From: VXMT01 sp965204835
Lineage (GTDB): Bacteria > Chloroflexota > Dehalococcoidia > UBA2979
DNA: 64,000 bases
Direction of reading: 5' to 3'
Assembly (NCBI GenBank): GCA_965204835.1
Contig: OZ242017.1
Location: forward strand, 2,294,001-2,358,000
The position numbers were made by a program, and so were the translations under genes. Positions within the stretch are counted from its first letter, which is position 1, and each line of letters begins with the position of its first letter. Shown here piece by piece: positions 51,106-59,281 of this stretch. A model generated the notes under the pieces. The model did not search any database. It was given only the letters and a program-made list of their open reading frames with translations, and had not been told where the DNA came from.

Positions 51106-51426
51106 ATGAGCATGCACAACGACCACGGCGTCGAGGAGGAACATGGCCTCCAGCCGATGCAGTACGTCTGGATCGGCCTGCTCCTGACCATCATCACCAT
51201 CGTCGAGCTCGGCGCCTCCCTGTGGGTGGACCTCGGCAACCTGCTGATCCCGGTCCTGATCGTCCTGTCGGCGGTGAAGTTCGTGATCGTGGTGGGCTAC
51301 TACATGCACCTGCGGTTCGAGCACCGGCTGCTGAGCCAGGTCTTCACCGGCTCGTTTGTCCTCGCCGCCGGCGTGCTGATCGCGCTCATCGCGCTGTTCT
51401 GGACGGACATCACCAACATCGTCTAG
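51106..51426 (+). CDS. coxD: Cytochrome c oxidase subunit IV (caa3 type)
   Basis: 106 residues with three helices (YVWIGLLLTIITIVELGAS, LLIPVLIVLSAVKFVIVVGYYMHL, VFTGSFVLAAGVLIALIALFW). This matches bacterial CtaF/CoxD-like subunit IV, including KFVIVVGYYMHLRFE. It completes the coxBACD operon. Ribosome site GGGAG lies about 8 nt upstream. Confidence 0.93.
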   Translation: MSMHNDHGVEEEHGLQPMQYVWIGLLLTIITIVELGASLWVDLGNLLIPVLIVLSAVKFVIVVGYYMHLRFEHRLLSQVFTGSFVLAAGVLIALIALFWTDITNIV

Positions 51427-51463
51427 CGAGCCCTGCCCCACGCGGGGCGGCGCACCAACACCC

Positions 51464-51485
51464 GAGGCCCGCGCAAGCGGGCCTC
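51464..51485 (+). terminator. Hairpin downstream of the cox operon
   Basis: GAGGCCCGC (51464-51472) and GCGGGCCTC (51477-51485) form a perfect 9-bp stem with a GCAA (GNRA) tetraloop, 37 bp after the coxD stop. There is no T-run, so it may act as an RNA-stabilising 3' hairpin or a weak, possibly bidirectional terminator toward the convergent ctaG. Confidence 0.65.
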
Positions 51486-51622
51486 AGTGCTGCCTCGCGC
51501 CGTCCGGCGCCGGCGCAGGTCGCCGCCGACGCGCGGGACAGGCGAAGGCGCGACGTGGCGAAGGGTGGAGGGTCGGCGCGCGCGACAGGCGTCGGGCGAC
51601 GTGGTGAAGGGACGATCGAGGG

Positions 51623-52570
51623 CTACCCGGTGGGGCCGGACGACGCGGGCTGAGCGGCCCGCGCCGCGAGGCGCGCCTCGTCCTCGGCGCGCTGACGCTC
51701 CTCGGACTTCTGCGCCCACACCGCGAACACCACGCCGAGGGCAAGCAGGAACATCATCTGGCTCGGCACCCACATCAGCAGGCCGCCCAGCTCCTGGTCC
51801 TCGAGAGGCGTGAGGTTGAGCAGCGGCTCGACGTCGAACCAGAACTCGTAGAGCGGCTCCTCGGCGAAGACGATGATGGCGCCGAGGAACGACTTCGGCG
51901 TGCTCGCCACGACGAGGAACCCCATGCGCCCCACGTAGCCGAGGCGCGAGCGCAGCGGCTTGGGGTCGATGACGTTCCACCAGATCAGCACGCCGATGAG
52001 CATGAACGAGAAGTGCTGGACGTCGTGGACGAAGTCGTCGCGGATGGCGGCGTCGTACCAGCCGGGCGAGAAGTGCCACAGCCCGAGCACTGCGGTGAAG
52101 GTCGCCAGCGCGAGCACCGGGTGCGTGACGAGGCGGTACAGCACGTAGGTCGCGCGCTGCCGCACCACGGGCCGCACGACGCGCCGCCGCACGACGCGCG
52201 GGATGCCTCGGAGCACCGGGGTGGTCGGCGCACCGAGCAGGATCAGCGGCGCGACGAACATCATGATGATCTCGTGCTGGATCATGTGCATCGAGAAGTG
52301 GTGCTCGGCCGCTGCGTCGAGGGGCGACTCGACGCTCGCGAGGAGCAGGAGCATGCCGGCCAGGTAGCTGGCGGTGCGCCAGTGCGGGTGCTCGCGGCTG
52401 CGGTTGCGCCAGACGCGCAGGCCGCGCAGGTAGAGGCCCGTGAGCAGCAGGACGGGGATGACCAGCTCGGGGTCGAAGTTCCAGCGCGCCCAGATGCTCT
52501 GCCCGGCGTGGACGCCCTCGTGCGCGACCACCGAGGCATCGAGGATCCGCCCGGTCACGTCGATGTGCAC
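51623..52570 (-). CDS. ctaG: Cytochrome c oxidase caa3 assembly factor CtaG
   Basis: 315 residues, about seven helices. HFSMHMIQHEIIMMFVAPLILLG is the conserved CtaG histidine/methionine-rich helix, followed by LWHFSPGWYDAAIRDD and VHDVQHFSFMLIGVLIWWNVID. It aids copper insertion or assembly of caa3 oxidases. It lies convergent to the cox operon. Confidence 0.9.
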   Translation of the reverse strand: MHIDVTGRILDASVVAHEGVHAGQSIWARWNFDPELVIPVLLLTGLYLRGLRVWRNRSREHPHWRTASYLAGMLLLLASVESPLDAAAEHHFSMHMIQHEIIMMFVAPLILLGAPTTPVLRGIPRVVRRRVVRPVVRQRATYVLYRLVTHPVLALATFTAVLGLWHFSPGWYDAAIRDDFVHDVQHFSFMLIGVLIWWNVIDPKPLRSRLGYVGRMGFLVVASTPKSFLGAIIVFAEEPLYEFWFDVEPLLNLTPLEDQELGGLLMWVPSQMMFLLALGVVFAVWAQKSEERQRAEDEARLAARAAQPASSGPTG

Positions 52571-52753
52571 GCCTGCATCCGCCTCTCGCGCTGGCAGCCC
52601 GCCGGACGGGCCCGCCGCGCGCTACGAGGATACCGCGTGGCGTTCCGACGGTCGCCGCAGACCACGTGGCGATCGCGGCGGCGCCACCGGCGCGTAGAGA
52701 CTCGCAAATGGACCGCTCCGCGGGCCATAGGCGGGAACTCAGCACTCAGTATC

Positions 52754-52775
52754 CGAGCTCAGTTCGCTGAGCTCG
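52754..52775. repeat. Perfect inverted repeat with TTCG loop
   Basis: CGAGCTCAG and CTGAGCTCG, nine base pairs around TTCG, with further GAGCTC copies within 50 bp. No T-run follows on either strand. It could be a terminator-like hairpin or an element boundary. Confidence 0.6.
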
Positions 52776-52924
52776 TACGAGCGGAACACTGAGCCGTTGA
52801 GCTCCCAGTAACGTGGGCACGAGCCGGGGAGCGTCTCAAGAACAGCCTGTTAGGATGCGAAGCGCGGAGGCCTCGCTCCACAAGACCCGGCGTGGCGAGC
52901 GTGGATCGGGGAGCAGTGCTGACC

Positions 52925-53131
52925 ATGCCACCGTGGGAACTACAGGCCCTCGAGTACATCGTCGGCGCCGTGCTGCTCGGGCTGGCGCTCGTCGTGTCCA
53001 CGGATGCCGACCCCCTCTGTAGCGAGGTCCGCACCCGGCACGTCGATGTCTTCCCAGCGGGGGACACTCGGACTGGAATCTACGGCGGAAACCGCACCAT
53101 CGACGTATGCGTGAATGACGATGGGCCCTAG
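52925..53131 (+). CDS. Possible small membrane or exported protein, weakly supported
   Basis: 68 residues, MPPWELQALEYIVGAVLLGLALVV as a hydrophobic helix, then a polar tail with two cysteines ending VCVNDDGP. GGGGAG precedes it by 11 nt; a GTG at 52916 is an alternative. No homologue recognised; it could be the remnant of a longer gene, since coding-like sequence continues in another frame downstream. Confidence 0.25.
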   Translation: MPPWELQALEYIVGAVLLGLALVVSTDADPLCSEVRTRHVDVFPAGDTRTGIYGGNRTIDVCVNDDGP

Positions 53132-53482
53132 AGCGGTCACACCAAGCCTCGACCACCGGCCCCGACGGAGGGTTCGTACTCTCCGACCCGAACACCCACC
53201 CCCGACAACTGAGCGTCCCAGTGACCGTGAGTTCCGAGTCCCAGTCCGTGACGAATGAGCTGGGGAGCATCACGAGAAGCTGAGCGAGATCGGCAGCACC
53301 GTCCCCTCTCGGTGCCGGCACCGACGTCGACGCTATTGCGGTTCGTGGTCGCCCCGAGGGTGGCTTCGCGTCGGCTCGCAATTCTGAGTTCTGGGTGCTA
53401 TCCGGGTTCCGACAACCCCTGAGGAACAATGCGGCGTTGCGGTGGCGCGAGGGCATCGCGTACGATCGGCGCTGCGGACTTC

Positions 53483-53497
53483 GCGTACCTGGTACGC
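53483..53497. promoter_or_regulatory. Palindrome upstream of the NAD synthase gene
   Basis: GCGTACC-T-GGTACGC is a perfect 15-bp dyad, 23 bp before the ATG. A TACGAT -10-like box lies about 17 bp upstream of it, so a protein bound here would sit over the transcription start. It is a candidate operator for NAD-level control; the regulator is unknown. Confidence 0.5.
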
Positions 53498-53520
53498 TTT
53501 CTCCGCGGAACGGAGCCACG

Positions 53521-55239
53521 ATGCGGCACCTGCGTGTGGGACTCGCCCAGGTCAACACCACCGTCGGCGACTTCGGCGGCAACTGCTCGCGCATCCTCGA
53601 CGCCGCGCGCCGGGCCGCCGCGCTCGACGCCGACGTGGTCGCGTTCCCCGAGCTGGCGGTGACCGGCTACCCGCCCGAGGACCTGCTGCTGCGCGCGCCC
53701 TTCATCGACGAGGCCGAGGCCGCACTCGTGGCCCTCGCGCGCGACGCCGTGGGGCTCCCGCCGCTCGTCGTCGGCTGCGTGGAGTTCGACGGCGTGCTGT
53801 ACAACGGCGCGGCGATCGTCCACGGCGGCGAGGTCGTCGCGCGCTACCGCAAGCACCGCCTCCCCAACTACGGCGTCTTCGACGAAGAGCGCTACTTCCA
53901 GCCCGGCCACGAGACGCCTCGCTTCATCATCGGCGGCGTCGAGGTGGCCGTGACCATCTGCGAGGACATCTGGTACGCCGACGGCCCCGCACACGACGCC
54001 GCGCTCGACGGTGCCGAGGTCATCGTCAACATCAACGCCTCGCCGTTCCACGCCGGCAAGACCGGCGAACGCGAGCGCATGCTCGCGACGCGCGCCACCG
54101 ACGACCACATCGCGATCGCGTACGTGAACCAGGTCGGCGGTCAGGACGAGCTGGTCTTCGACGGCAACTCGCTCGTGATCGACGCGCGCGGTGCGGTGCT
54201 CGCCCGCGGCGCCTCGATGCGCGAGGACCTCGTGGTCGCTGACATCCCCGTCGACGAGGTCCGGCAGGTGCGCCTCCACGAGTCGAGGCTGCGCCGCGAG
54301 CGCCACGCCGCCGAGCCCGCAGCCCCCCTGCACATCACCGCAGCTTCGGACGCGCTCCGCGAGCCCGCGCCGGCGACGGACCTCGAACCACCCGACGCCC
54401 TCGCCGAGACCTACGACGCGCTGGTAGTCGGCACGCGCGACTACATGCACAAGACGGGCTTCGAGGACACGATCGTCGCGCTCTCCGGCGGCATCGACTC
54501 CTCGCTCGTCGCGGCCATCGCCGTCGACGCGCTCGGGCCGGAGCACGTGCGCGGCGTCTCGCTGCCGTCGCGCTACTCCTCGGAGGGCTCGATCGCCGAC
54601 GCGCAGGACCTCGCCGACCGGCTCGGCATCGAGATGATCGCGATGCCGATCGAGGCGCTGCACCGGGCCGCCCTCGACACCCTCGCGCGGCCGTTCGAGG
54701 GGACGGCCGAGGGCACGGCGGAGGAGAACCTCCAGTCGCGGCTGCGCGGGATGCTCGTGATGGCGCTGTCGAACAAGTTCAACACGCTGGTCTTCACCAC
54801 CGGCAACAAGTCCGAGTATGCCTGTGGCTACGCGACGCTGTACGGCGACATGGCCGGCGGCTTCGCCGTGATCAAGGACGTGCCGAAGACCCTCGCCTAC
54901 GCGCTCTCGCGCCACCGCAACACGCGCGGCGAGGTGATCCCGCAGGCGGTCATCGACAAGCCGCCCTCCGCCGAGCTGCGCCCCGACCAGCTCGACACCG
55001 ACTCGCTGCCCCCCTACGAAGTCCTCGACCCGATCATCGAGGCGTACGTCGAGGAGGACGCGGGCTTCGAGGAAATCGTCGCCCGCGGCTACGAGCCCGC
55101 GACGGTGCGGCGCGTGATCGACCTCATCAACCGCAACGAGTACAAGCGCCGCCAGTCGCCGCCCGGCGTGAAGATCACGCCGCGCGCCTTCGGCCGCGAC
55201 CGCCGCTACCCGCTTGCATCGAGGTACGTGGGGCACTGA
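53521..55239 (+). CDS. nadE: Glutamine-dependent NAD+ synthase
   Basis: 572 residues. The N-terminal nitrilase-type glutaminase has Glu in AFPELAVTGYPPEDLLL, Lys in YRKHRLPNYGVFDE and nucleophile Cys in ICEDIWY. It is linked to a C-terminal amidating domain with the pyrophosphatase P-loop ALSGGIDSSLVA and TGNKSEYACGYATLYGD. It converts deamido-NAD+ to NAD+ with ATP, using ammonia from glutamine. ATG 53521 is the start because the nitrilase domain begins at once; a longer open frame from 53395 has no family similarity. Confidence 0.97.
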   Translation: MRHLRVGLAQVNTTVGDFGGNCSRILDAARRAAALDADVVAFPELAVTGYPPEDLLLRAPFIDEAEAALVALARDAVGLPPLVVGCVEFDGVLYNGAAIVHGGEVVARYRKHRLPNYGVFDEERYFQPGHETPRFIIGGVEVAVTICEDIWYADGPAHDAALDGAEVIVNINASPFHAGKTGERERMLATRATDDHIAIAYVNQVGGQDELVFDGNSLVIDARGAVLARGASMREDLVVADIPVDEVRQVRLHESRLRRERHAAEPAAPLHITAASDALREPAPATDLEPPDALAETYDALVVGTRDYMHKTGFEDTIVALSGGIDSSLVAAIAVDALGPEHVRGVSLPSRYSSEGSIADAQDLADRLGIEMIAMPIEALHRAALDTLARPFEGTAEGTAEENLQSRLRGMLVMALSNKFNTLVFTTGNKSEYACGYATLYGDMAGGFAVIKDVPKTLAYALSRHRNTRGEVIPQAVIDKPPSAELRPDQLDTDSLPPYEVLDPIIEAYVEEDAGFEEIVARGYEPATVRRVIDLINRNEYKRRQSPPGVKITPRAFGRDRRYPLASRYVGH

Positions 55240-55269
55240 ACCGGCGGGCGAGGAGCCTCGACGCGGCCT

Positions 55270-55692
55270 CTACTCCTGCTCGCCCGCTTGCTCCTCGGCC
55301 GCATCGGCGAGTTCCGCGAGGCGCTGGCCGATCGCCACGCTCGCGGTGTCCGAGGCGGTGAGCCGGATCCAGCGCTCGAACGCCTCGCGGACCTGCGTGT
55401 AGGCCGCCTCGACGCGGTGGCTGAGCTCCGAGTCCGGGTCGCTCTCGGCGGCGTTCCGCGCCAGCGCGACGTCGTTGAGCAGTGCCTCGAGCCGCGGGGT
55501 GAGTTGCTCCTGCAGGTCGTGGAGCTCCTCGCTCGCCTCTGCGTGGCCGCGGTCGCGCATGATCTGGAGCGCGCCGAGCACCCACGCCACCGCGCCGAGC
55601 AGCGTGCCGGCGCGCTCGGCGTCCAGCCGCAGCTGGTACGGGCGGGCGGGCTGCCCGCGCACGCGGCGTGGCTCGGGCGGCGGCGCGCTCAC
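55270..55692 (-). CDS. Helical protein of unknown function, coupled to the ROK-like gene
   Basis: 140 residues. A Pro/Arg-rich start is followed by at least three amphipathic helices (GTLLGAVAWVLGALQIM, ELHDLQEQLTPRLEALLNDV, SVAIGQRLAELADAAEEQ). Soluble, acidic, with no motif recognised. GTG 55692 overlaps the ROK-like stop as GTGA, so the two are translated together and probably work together. Confidence 0.65.
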   Translation of the reverse strand: MSAPPPEPRRVRGQPARPYQLRLDAERAGTLLGAVAWVLGALQIMRDRGHAEASEELHDLQEQLTPRLEALLNDVALARNAAESDPDSELSHRVEAAYTQVREAFERWIRLTASDTASVAIGQRLAELADAAEEQAGEQE

Positions 55693-56492
55693 GGCTTGCG
55701 GCTGCCCTCGTACGCGAGCCGGGAGGCGAGGCGCGCCGCGCCGAGCAGCGCGGCGTTCTCCCCCAACTCCGAGGCCACCACGCGCGGCCCCGGCGCGACC
55801 TGGTCGAGCACGCGCTGGAGCAGCGGGATCAGCCGCCGCGTGTGCTCGTCCTCGCCGTCGATCATGACCAGCTCGGGGCCCAGCAGCGCCGCGGCGTCCG
55901 CAAGGAGCCCCGAGGCGGTCTCGAGGTCGTCGTCGCCGATGAGCTGGCCGGGTTCCAACTCGGGCATGGCGGGCAGGCTGCCCGCCGAGAAGCGCGCGCC
56001 GCGCACCGGCCGCCCGCCGGCCACCACGGCCGCCTCGGGCGTCCCGCGCAGCGAGACGTAGAGCACGTCGGAGGCGGCGCCGGCCGCGCCGTGCCAGCGC
56101 TCGCCCGCGAGCGCCGCGTTCGTGCGGCTCTCGGCCGCGATGGGTGCGTCGATGTGCCTCCGCAGCACCTCGACCACCGGCAGGCCGTCCCACGTGTCCT
56201 GCCCGGTCGAGTGCGTGAGCGTCCCGCTGAGTGGGTCGACGACGCCGGGCGCGGCGACGGCGATGGCAAGCGCCGAGCGCCGCGACCCCTCGGTCGCGAA
56301 CAGCGTCGCGATGCGCCCGCCGACCTCCCACGACCACGCGTCCTCGTCGGGCAGGGGCGGCAGCGGCCACGCGCCGCGTTCCAGCGGCGAGCCCTGCACG
56401 TCGGTGAGGAGCACGCGCAGCTCGTCGGCGGTGAAGTCGACCGCGACGAGGACGGGCTCGCCCACTGCCTCGGTGTTGTCGTCGGCCGTCAT
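55689..56492 (-). CDS. ROK-family-like protein with altered catalytic residues
   Basis: 267 residues with the ASKHA/ROK fold: strand VLVAVDFTADELRVLL, AIAVAAPGVVDPLSG, and a segment ESRTNAALAGERWHG that aligns with D-N-D-A-N-A-A-x-L-G-E. The catalytic Asp of the DND triplet is Arg here, and the Gly-rich phosphate loop (normally GTGIGGG) reads SLRGTPEAAV. The zinc-binding His/Cys motif is absent. It is therefore unlikely to be an active sugar kinase and may serve as a sensor or regulator. Divergent from the FolP-like gene. Confidence 0.65.
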   Translation of the reverse strand: MTADDNTEAVGEPVLVAVDFTADELRVLLTDVQGSPLERGAWPLPPLPDEDAWSWEVGGRIATLFATEGSRRSALAIAVAAPGVVDPLSGTLTHSTGQDTWDGLPVVEVLRRHIDAPIAAESRTNAALAGERWHGAAGAASDVLYVSLRGTPEAAVVAGGRPVRGARFSAGSLPAMPELEPGQLIGDDDLETASGLLADAAALLGPELVMIDGEDEHTRRLIPLLQRVLDQVAPGPRVVASELGENAALLGAARLASRLAYEGSRKP

Positions 56493-56633
56493 GACGCCTC
56501 GCCGCTCCCGTCCCTGTCCCCGGCGACTCTACGACGCCGCCCGACGCTGCGACAGCCCGCCGCCCGTAGTCTGGCCCGCACGTAGACTGGAGCCGCGGCC
56601 GGGGCGCTTCCCCGCCGCCACGAGGGACGAGGC

Positions 56634-57473
56634 GTGCTGCTCGAACTCGGCAAGCACCGCATCGACGCCACCGATCGCACCGCGATCATGGCGATCCTCA
56701 ACCTCTCCCCCGACTCACCCGTCGCCGGCTCCGTCGTCGACCCCTCGCACGCCCTCGACCGGGCGCGCGCGCTCGTCGCCGAGGGCGCGGCCATCATCGA
56801 CGTCGGCGCGCACTCCACCTCCTCGCGCGCCGCGCCCATCACCCCGCAGGAGGAGATCGAGCGCATCTGCCCGGTCATCGAGGCGCTCGCGGCCGAGGGC
56901 ATCCCCGTCACCGTCGACAGCTGGACCGCCGAGGTCGCGCGCGCGGCCGCCGCCGCCGGCGTCGACGGCCTCAACGACGTCACGGGCTTCGTCGACCCGG
57001 AGATGGCGGAGGTCGCCGCCGAGCACGGCGCAACACCGATCGTGATGCACATGCGCGGCCGCCCGCAGCGCCACTACGACGCCGACCAGCGCTACGACGA
57101 CATCGTCGTCGAGGTGCGCGACTTCCTGCTCGACCGCGCGTCCGCCCTCGAGGCCGCGGGCGCGCCGCGCCCGTGGTTGGACCCGGGCTTCGAGTTCGGG
57201 AAGTCGCTGGCGGACAACCTGCGGCTGTTCGGCGGCCTCGGCGACCTCGTCGCCACGGGCTACCCGGTGCTCATCTCCGCGTCGCGCAAGGGCTTCCTCG
57301 CCGAGGCGCTGGGCCACGAGAAGCGGCAGGACGCCCCCGGCCAGTTCGAAGCCACCCTCGCCTTCAACGTCCTCGCCGCCGCCCGCGGCGTCCACGTCGT
57401 CCGCGTCCACGACGTCGCCGCCCACGCGCACGCGCTGGCGTTGGTGGGGGCGGCGAGGGGGTATGGGGGTTAG
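56634..57473 (+). CDS. Dihydropteroate synthase-like protein, divergent
   Basis: 279 residues of the pterin-binding TIM barrel. ILNLSPDSP stands where DHPS has ILNVTPDSF, IIDVGAHSTSSRA where it has D-I-G-G-x-S-T-R-P-G. NDVTGF, VMHMRGRPQ, LDPGFEFGKS, SASRKGFL and VRVHDV agree with the family. The loop Arg that contacts the pABA/pyrophosphate site is replaced. It may be a working FolP of this lineage or a paralogue like mycobacterial FolP2. It starts at GTG 56634 and overlaps the convergent NYN gene by 4 nt. Confidence 0.8.
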   Translation: MLLELGKHRIDATDRTAIMAILNLSPDSPVAGSVVDPSHALDRARALVAEGAAIIDVGAHSTSSRAAPITPQEEIERICPVIEALAAEGIPVTVDSWTAEVARAAAAAGVDGLNDVTGFVDPEMAEVAAEHGATPIVMHMRGRPQRHYDADQRYDDIVVEVRDFLLDRASALEAAGAPRPWLDPGFEFGKSLADNLRLFGGLGDLVATGYPVLISASRKGFLAEALGHEKRQDAPGQFEATLAFNVLAAARGVHVVRVHDVAAHAHALALVGAARGYGG

Positions 57474-58318
57474 GTGAGCAGGGTTACGGGAGCCTCGGCC
57501 CATTTCACCTCGCCGTACAGGGCCGCGAACACGCGCTGTAGGAGTTCGGGGTCATCATGCGTCAGGTACGACGGCCCCTGCCCGTCGGCGGGTTCCTGCT
57601 GGACAATCGTGTAACCGTCATGCGTCCGGTATAGCTCGACACGCGCCCCGGCGCTCTCCCCGACGCGCTCGGGCACCATCAGTTTGGCAACCCGATCGGC
57701 TGACAAGCCACGCTCCGGGAGCGGGTACAGCCCGTTGAATGCCGAATCCACATAGCGATCGAAGAACGTGTAGAGGTCGAGCGGCCTCCGCGCATCTGCA
57801 GCGTCGAGGAGGTCCATGCTCGCCGACGACCGCTCGTACCAGATCTCGATGAACGTGCCATCGCGTACGACGGCTTCGACGAGCGGCTTGAAGTCCTGAT
57901 CGCCCGCCACAAAGGCGGTCCGGTGCATGTTCTTGTTATGGGAATGCGACAGCATGTCCACGGCGATGCGGACGTCCACCTGTTTCTGGCGAGCTCGGTT
58001 TCCTTTACCGGCGACGACGCCCTCGACAACATGCCAGCCATGGAGCGAGCGGATCGTGCTCAACTGCGCCCGTTGGCGAGATACGCGAGTCTCGTACTCT
58101 TCCGGTTGTTCGCCGACTCGGGGTGCCGGTAGACAGTCATAGTAGAAGCACTTGGTAAACCCGCTTCCGAGCGCGCCATGGTCGATCGGCGGCTCTGCCC
58201 CGTCGAGGAGTTGCGCGCCGAACCTCTGGGCGATCTTCCTCAGGTACCCTCCGTCCACGAAGAGGTAGCTAACCTCGGGCGGTCCTGAGTACCTGCCTCC
58301 GCCTAAGCTGACTCCCAT
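57470..58318 (-). CDS. NYN-domain (PIN-like, LabA/DUF88) putative RNase
   Basis: 282 residues. The NYN core shows SYLFVDGGYLRKI (first acidic strand), KQVDVRIAVDML and AFVAGDQDFKPLVEAV, giving the Asp cluster that binds Mg in PIN-like nucleases. The C-terminal about 90 residues are an extra domain without known motif. It probably cleaves RNA. GGAGGA lies 9 nt before ATG 58318. GC is lower than in flanking genes. It is adjacent to two restriction-type genes, suggesting a role in a defence island. Confidence 0.82.
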   Translation of the reverse strand: MGVSLGGGRYSGPPEVSYLFVDGGYLRKIAQRFGAQLLDGAEPPIDHGALGSGFTKCFYYDCLPAPRVGEQPEEYETRVSRQRAQLSTIRSLHGWHVVEGVVAGKGNRARQKQVDVRIAVDMLSHSHNKNMHRTAFVAGDQDFKPLVEAVVRDGTFIEIWYERSSASMDLLDAADARRPLDLYTFFDRYVDSAFNGLYPLPERGLSADRVAKLMVPERVGESAGARVELYRTHDGYTIVQQEPADGQGPSYLTHDDPELLQRVFAALYGEVKWAEAPVTLLT

Positions 58319-58451
58319 ATGGTGTCGTCCTCCGTAGGGCGGGGATCGCGCGTTGATGAGCGTCCGGGTTTGTGGAACGCAAGTTCTATTCTGGGCCGAG
58401 ACGCGGGCGCAGTCAACGGCTCTGGACCGGGCCGCTGGCGTGCTGCCCGGC

Positions 58452-59156
58452 TCACTCGATGCGGGCGCTCTTCTCGAGATTGTGGCGGGCGCAGAGGATC
58501 TGGACGTTCTCAGCAGTGATCGAGGAGCCGCCCGCCGAGTATGGGATGACGTGATCGAATTGGATCTCGTCGTCCGCGCCACAGATGACGCATCGACCCC
58601 GGTCGCGCTCCCACACCTCCCGCTTCACCGCGGACGGAATCATGCGGCTCCGCTCTCTGAGTTCGGGCCGGGCCGGTTCCGCTCCCGCTTCGACTGGCTC
58701 AAGGCGGAACTTGAAGACTGAGCGCCCACCGCGCTCATCACTTTGGCAGTCCGTGAGCCGGAAGACGCCGTTGAAGACCCATGTCCCCCGGAGGAGCTTC
58801 TCGTAGACCTTCACATGCTCCGCGTCGGCGCGACCCTCGCGGTATGCCAGAGCGGCGTCGCGAAACAGGCCATTCTGAGTAGGCCGTCCTGACGGGAACT
58901 CAAGTGGCTGATCCATGCTCGCCGGGTCAGGCCCGTCGCTCGTGCGGCGAGCGTCGTGCCCCTCGTAGATGAGAGTCTCGCCCCCGTCCTCGACGCTGTC
59001 GGCGTACGGGGCGCCCTCGCGGCGGTTCATCAGTACGACGCTGTAGCGCGGGTCAAGGCGGAAGTTCATCCCCCGCTGGAGGCGAACCTCGTGCTCCTCG
59101 GTGCACATCCGGTGGTAGCTAATGATCGCGCCCGGCTGGAGGGTCCCCAATTCCAC
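58452..59156 (-). CDS. SRA/YDG-like domain fused to HNH endonuclease (putative modification-dependent restriction enzyme)
   Basis: 234 residues. The N-terminal part (about 1-165) has the SRA/YDG-type segments ISYHRMC, YSVVLMNRREGAPYAD, LIYEGHD, then NGLFRDAA and VFNGVFRLTD, which form the fold that flips out 5-methyl- or hydroxymethylcytosine. The C-terminal HNH domain has Cys189/Cys192, DH at 201-202, Asn217 and Cys222/His225 (LCARHN). This SRA-HNH arrangement is that of type IV modification-dependent nucleases. No methyltransferase is next to it, as expected for an enzyme that cuts modified invader DNA. Lower GC than the chromosome. Confidence 0.8.
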   Translation of the reverse strand: MELGTLQPGAIISYHRMCTEEHEVRLQRGMNFRLDPRYSVVLMNRREGAPYADSVEDGGETLIYEGHDARRTSDGPDPASMDQPLEFPSGRPTQNGLFRDAALAYREGRADAEHVKVYEKLLRGTWVFNGVFRLTDCQSDERGGRSVFKFRLEPVEAGAEPARPELRERSRMIPSAVKREVWERDRGRCVICGADDEIQFDHVIPYSAGGSSITAENVQILCARHNLEKSARIE

Positions 59157-59281
59157 GCGGCACTCCCGCAGTCGCTGTCCCCTGCGGCTGACCAGGATAA
59201 CGGACGGAATTGCTCCAGGGGTGGAGGCTTCGGAGCGTCGTATGATCGGAACAGCAGCGGACGTTGAAGGGCGGGGCGAGC

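Larger units (their letters stand above)
52571..53520. other. 950-bp region with no confident gene
   Basis: Lower in GC than its surroundings and without a strong coding signal. It holds a TTCG-loop hairpin (52754-52775), a short weak reading frame with a hydrophobic helix (52925-53131), stretches resembling decayed coding sequence around 53170-53280, and a palindrome just upstream of the NAD synthase gene. It may be the remains of a lost gene or element. Confidence 0.55.

Noticed and set aside
53395..53520. N-terminal extension of NAD synthase
   Set aside because: Translation upstream of ATG 53521 does not resemble the nitrilase domain and would include the promoter-like palindrome.
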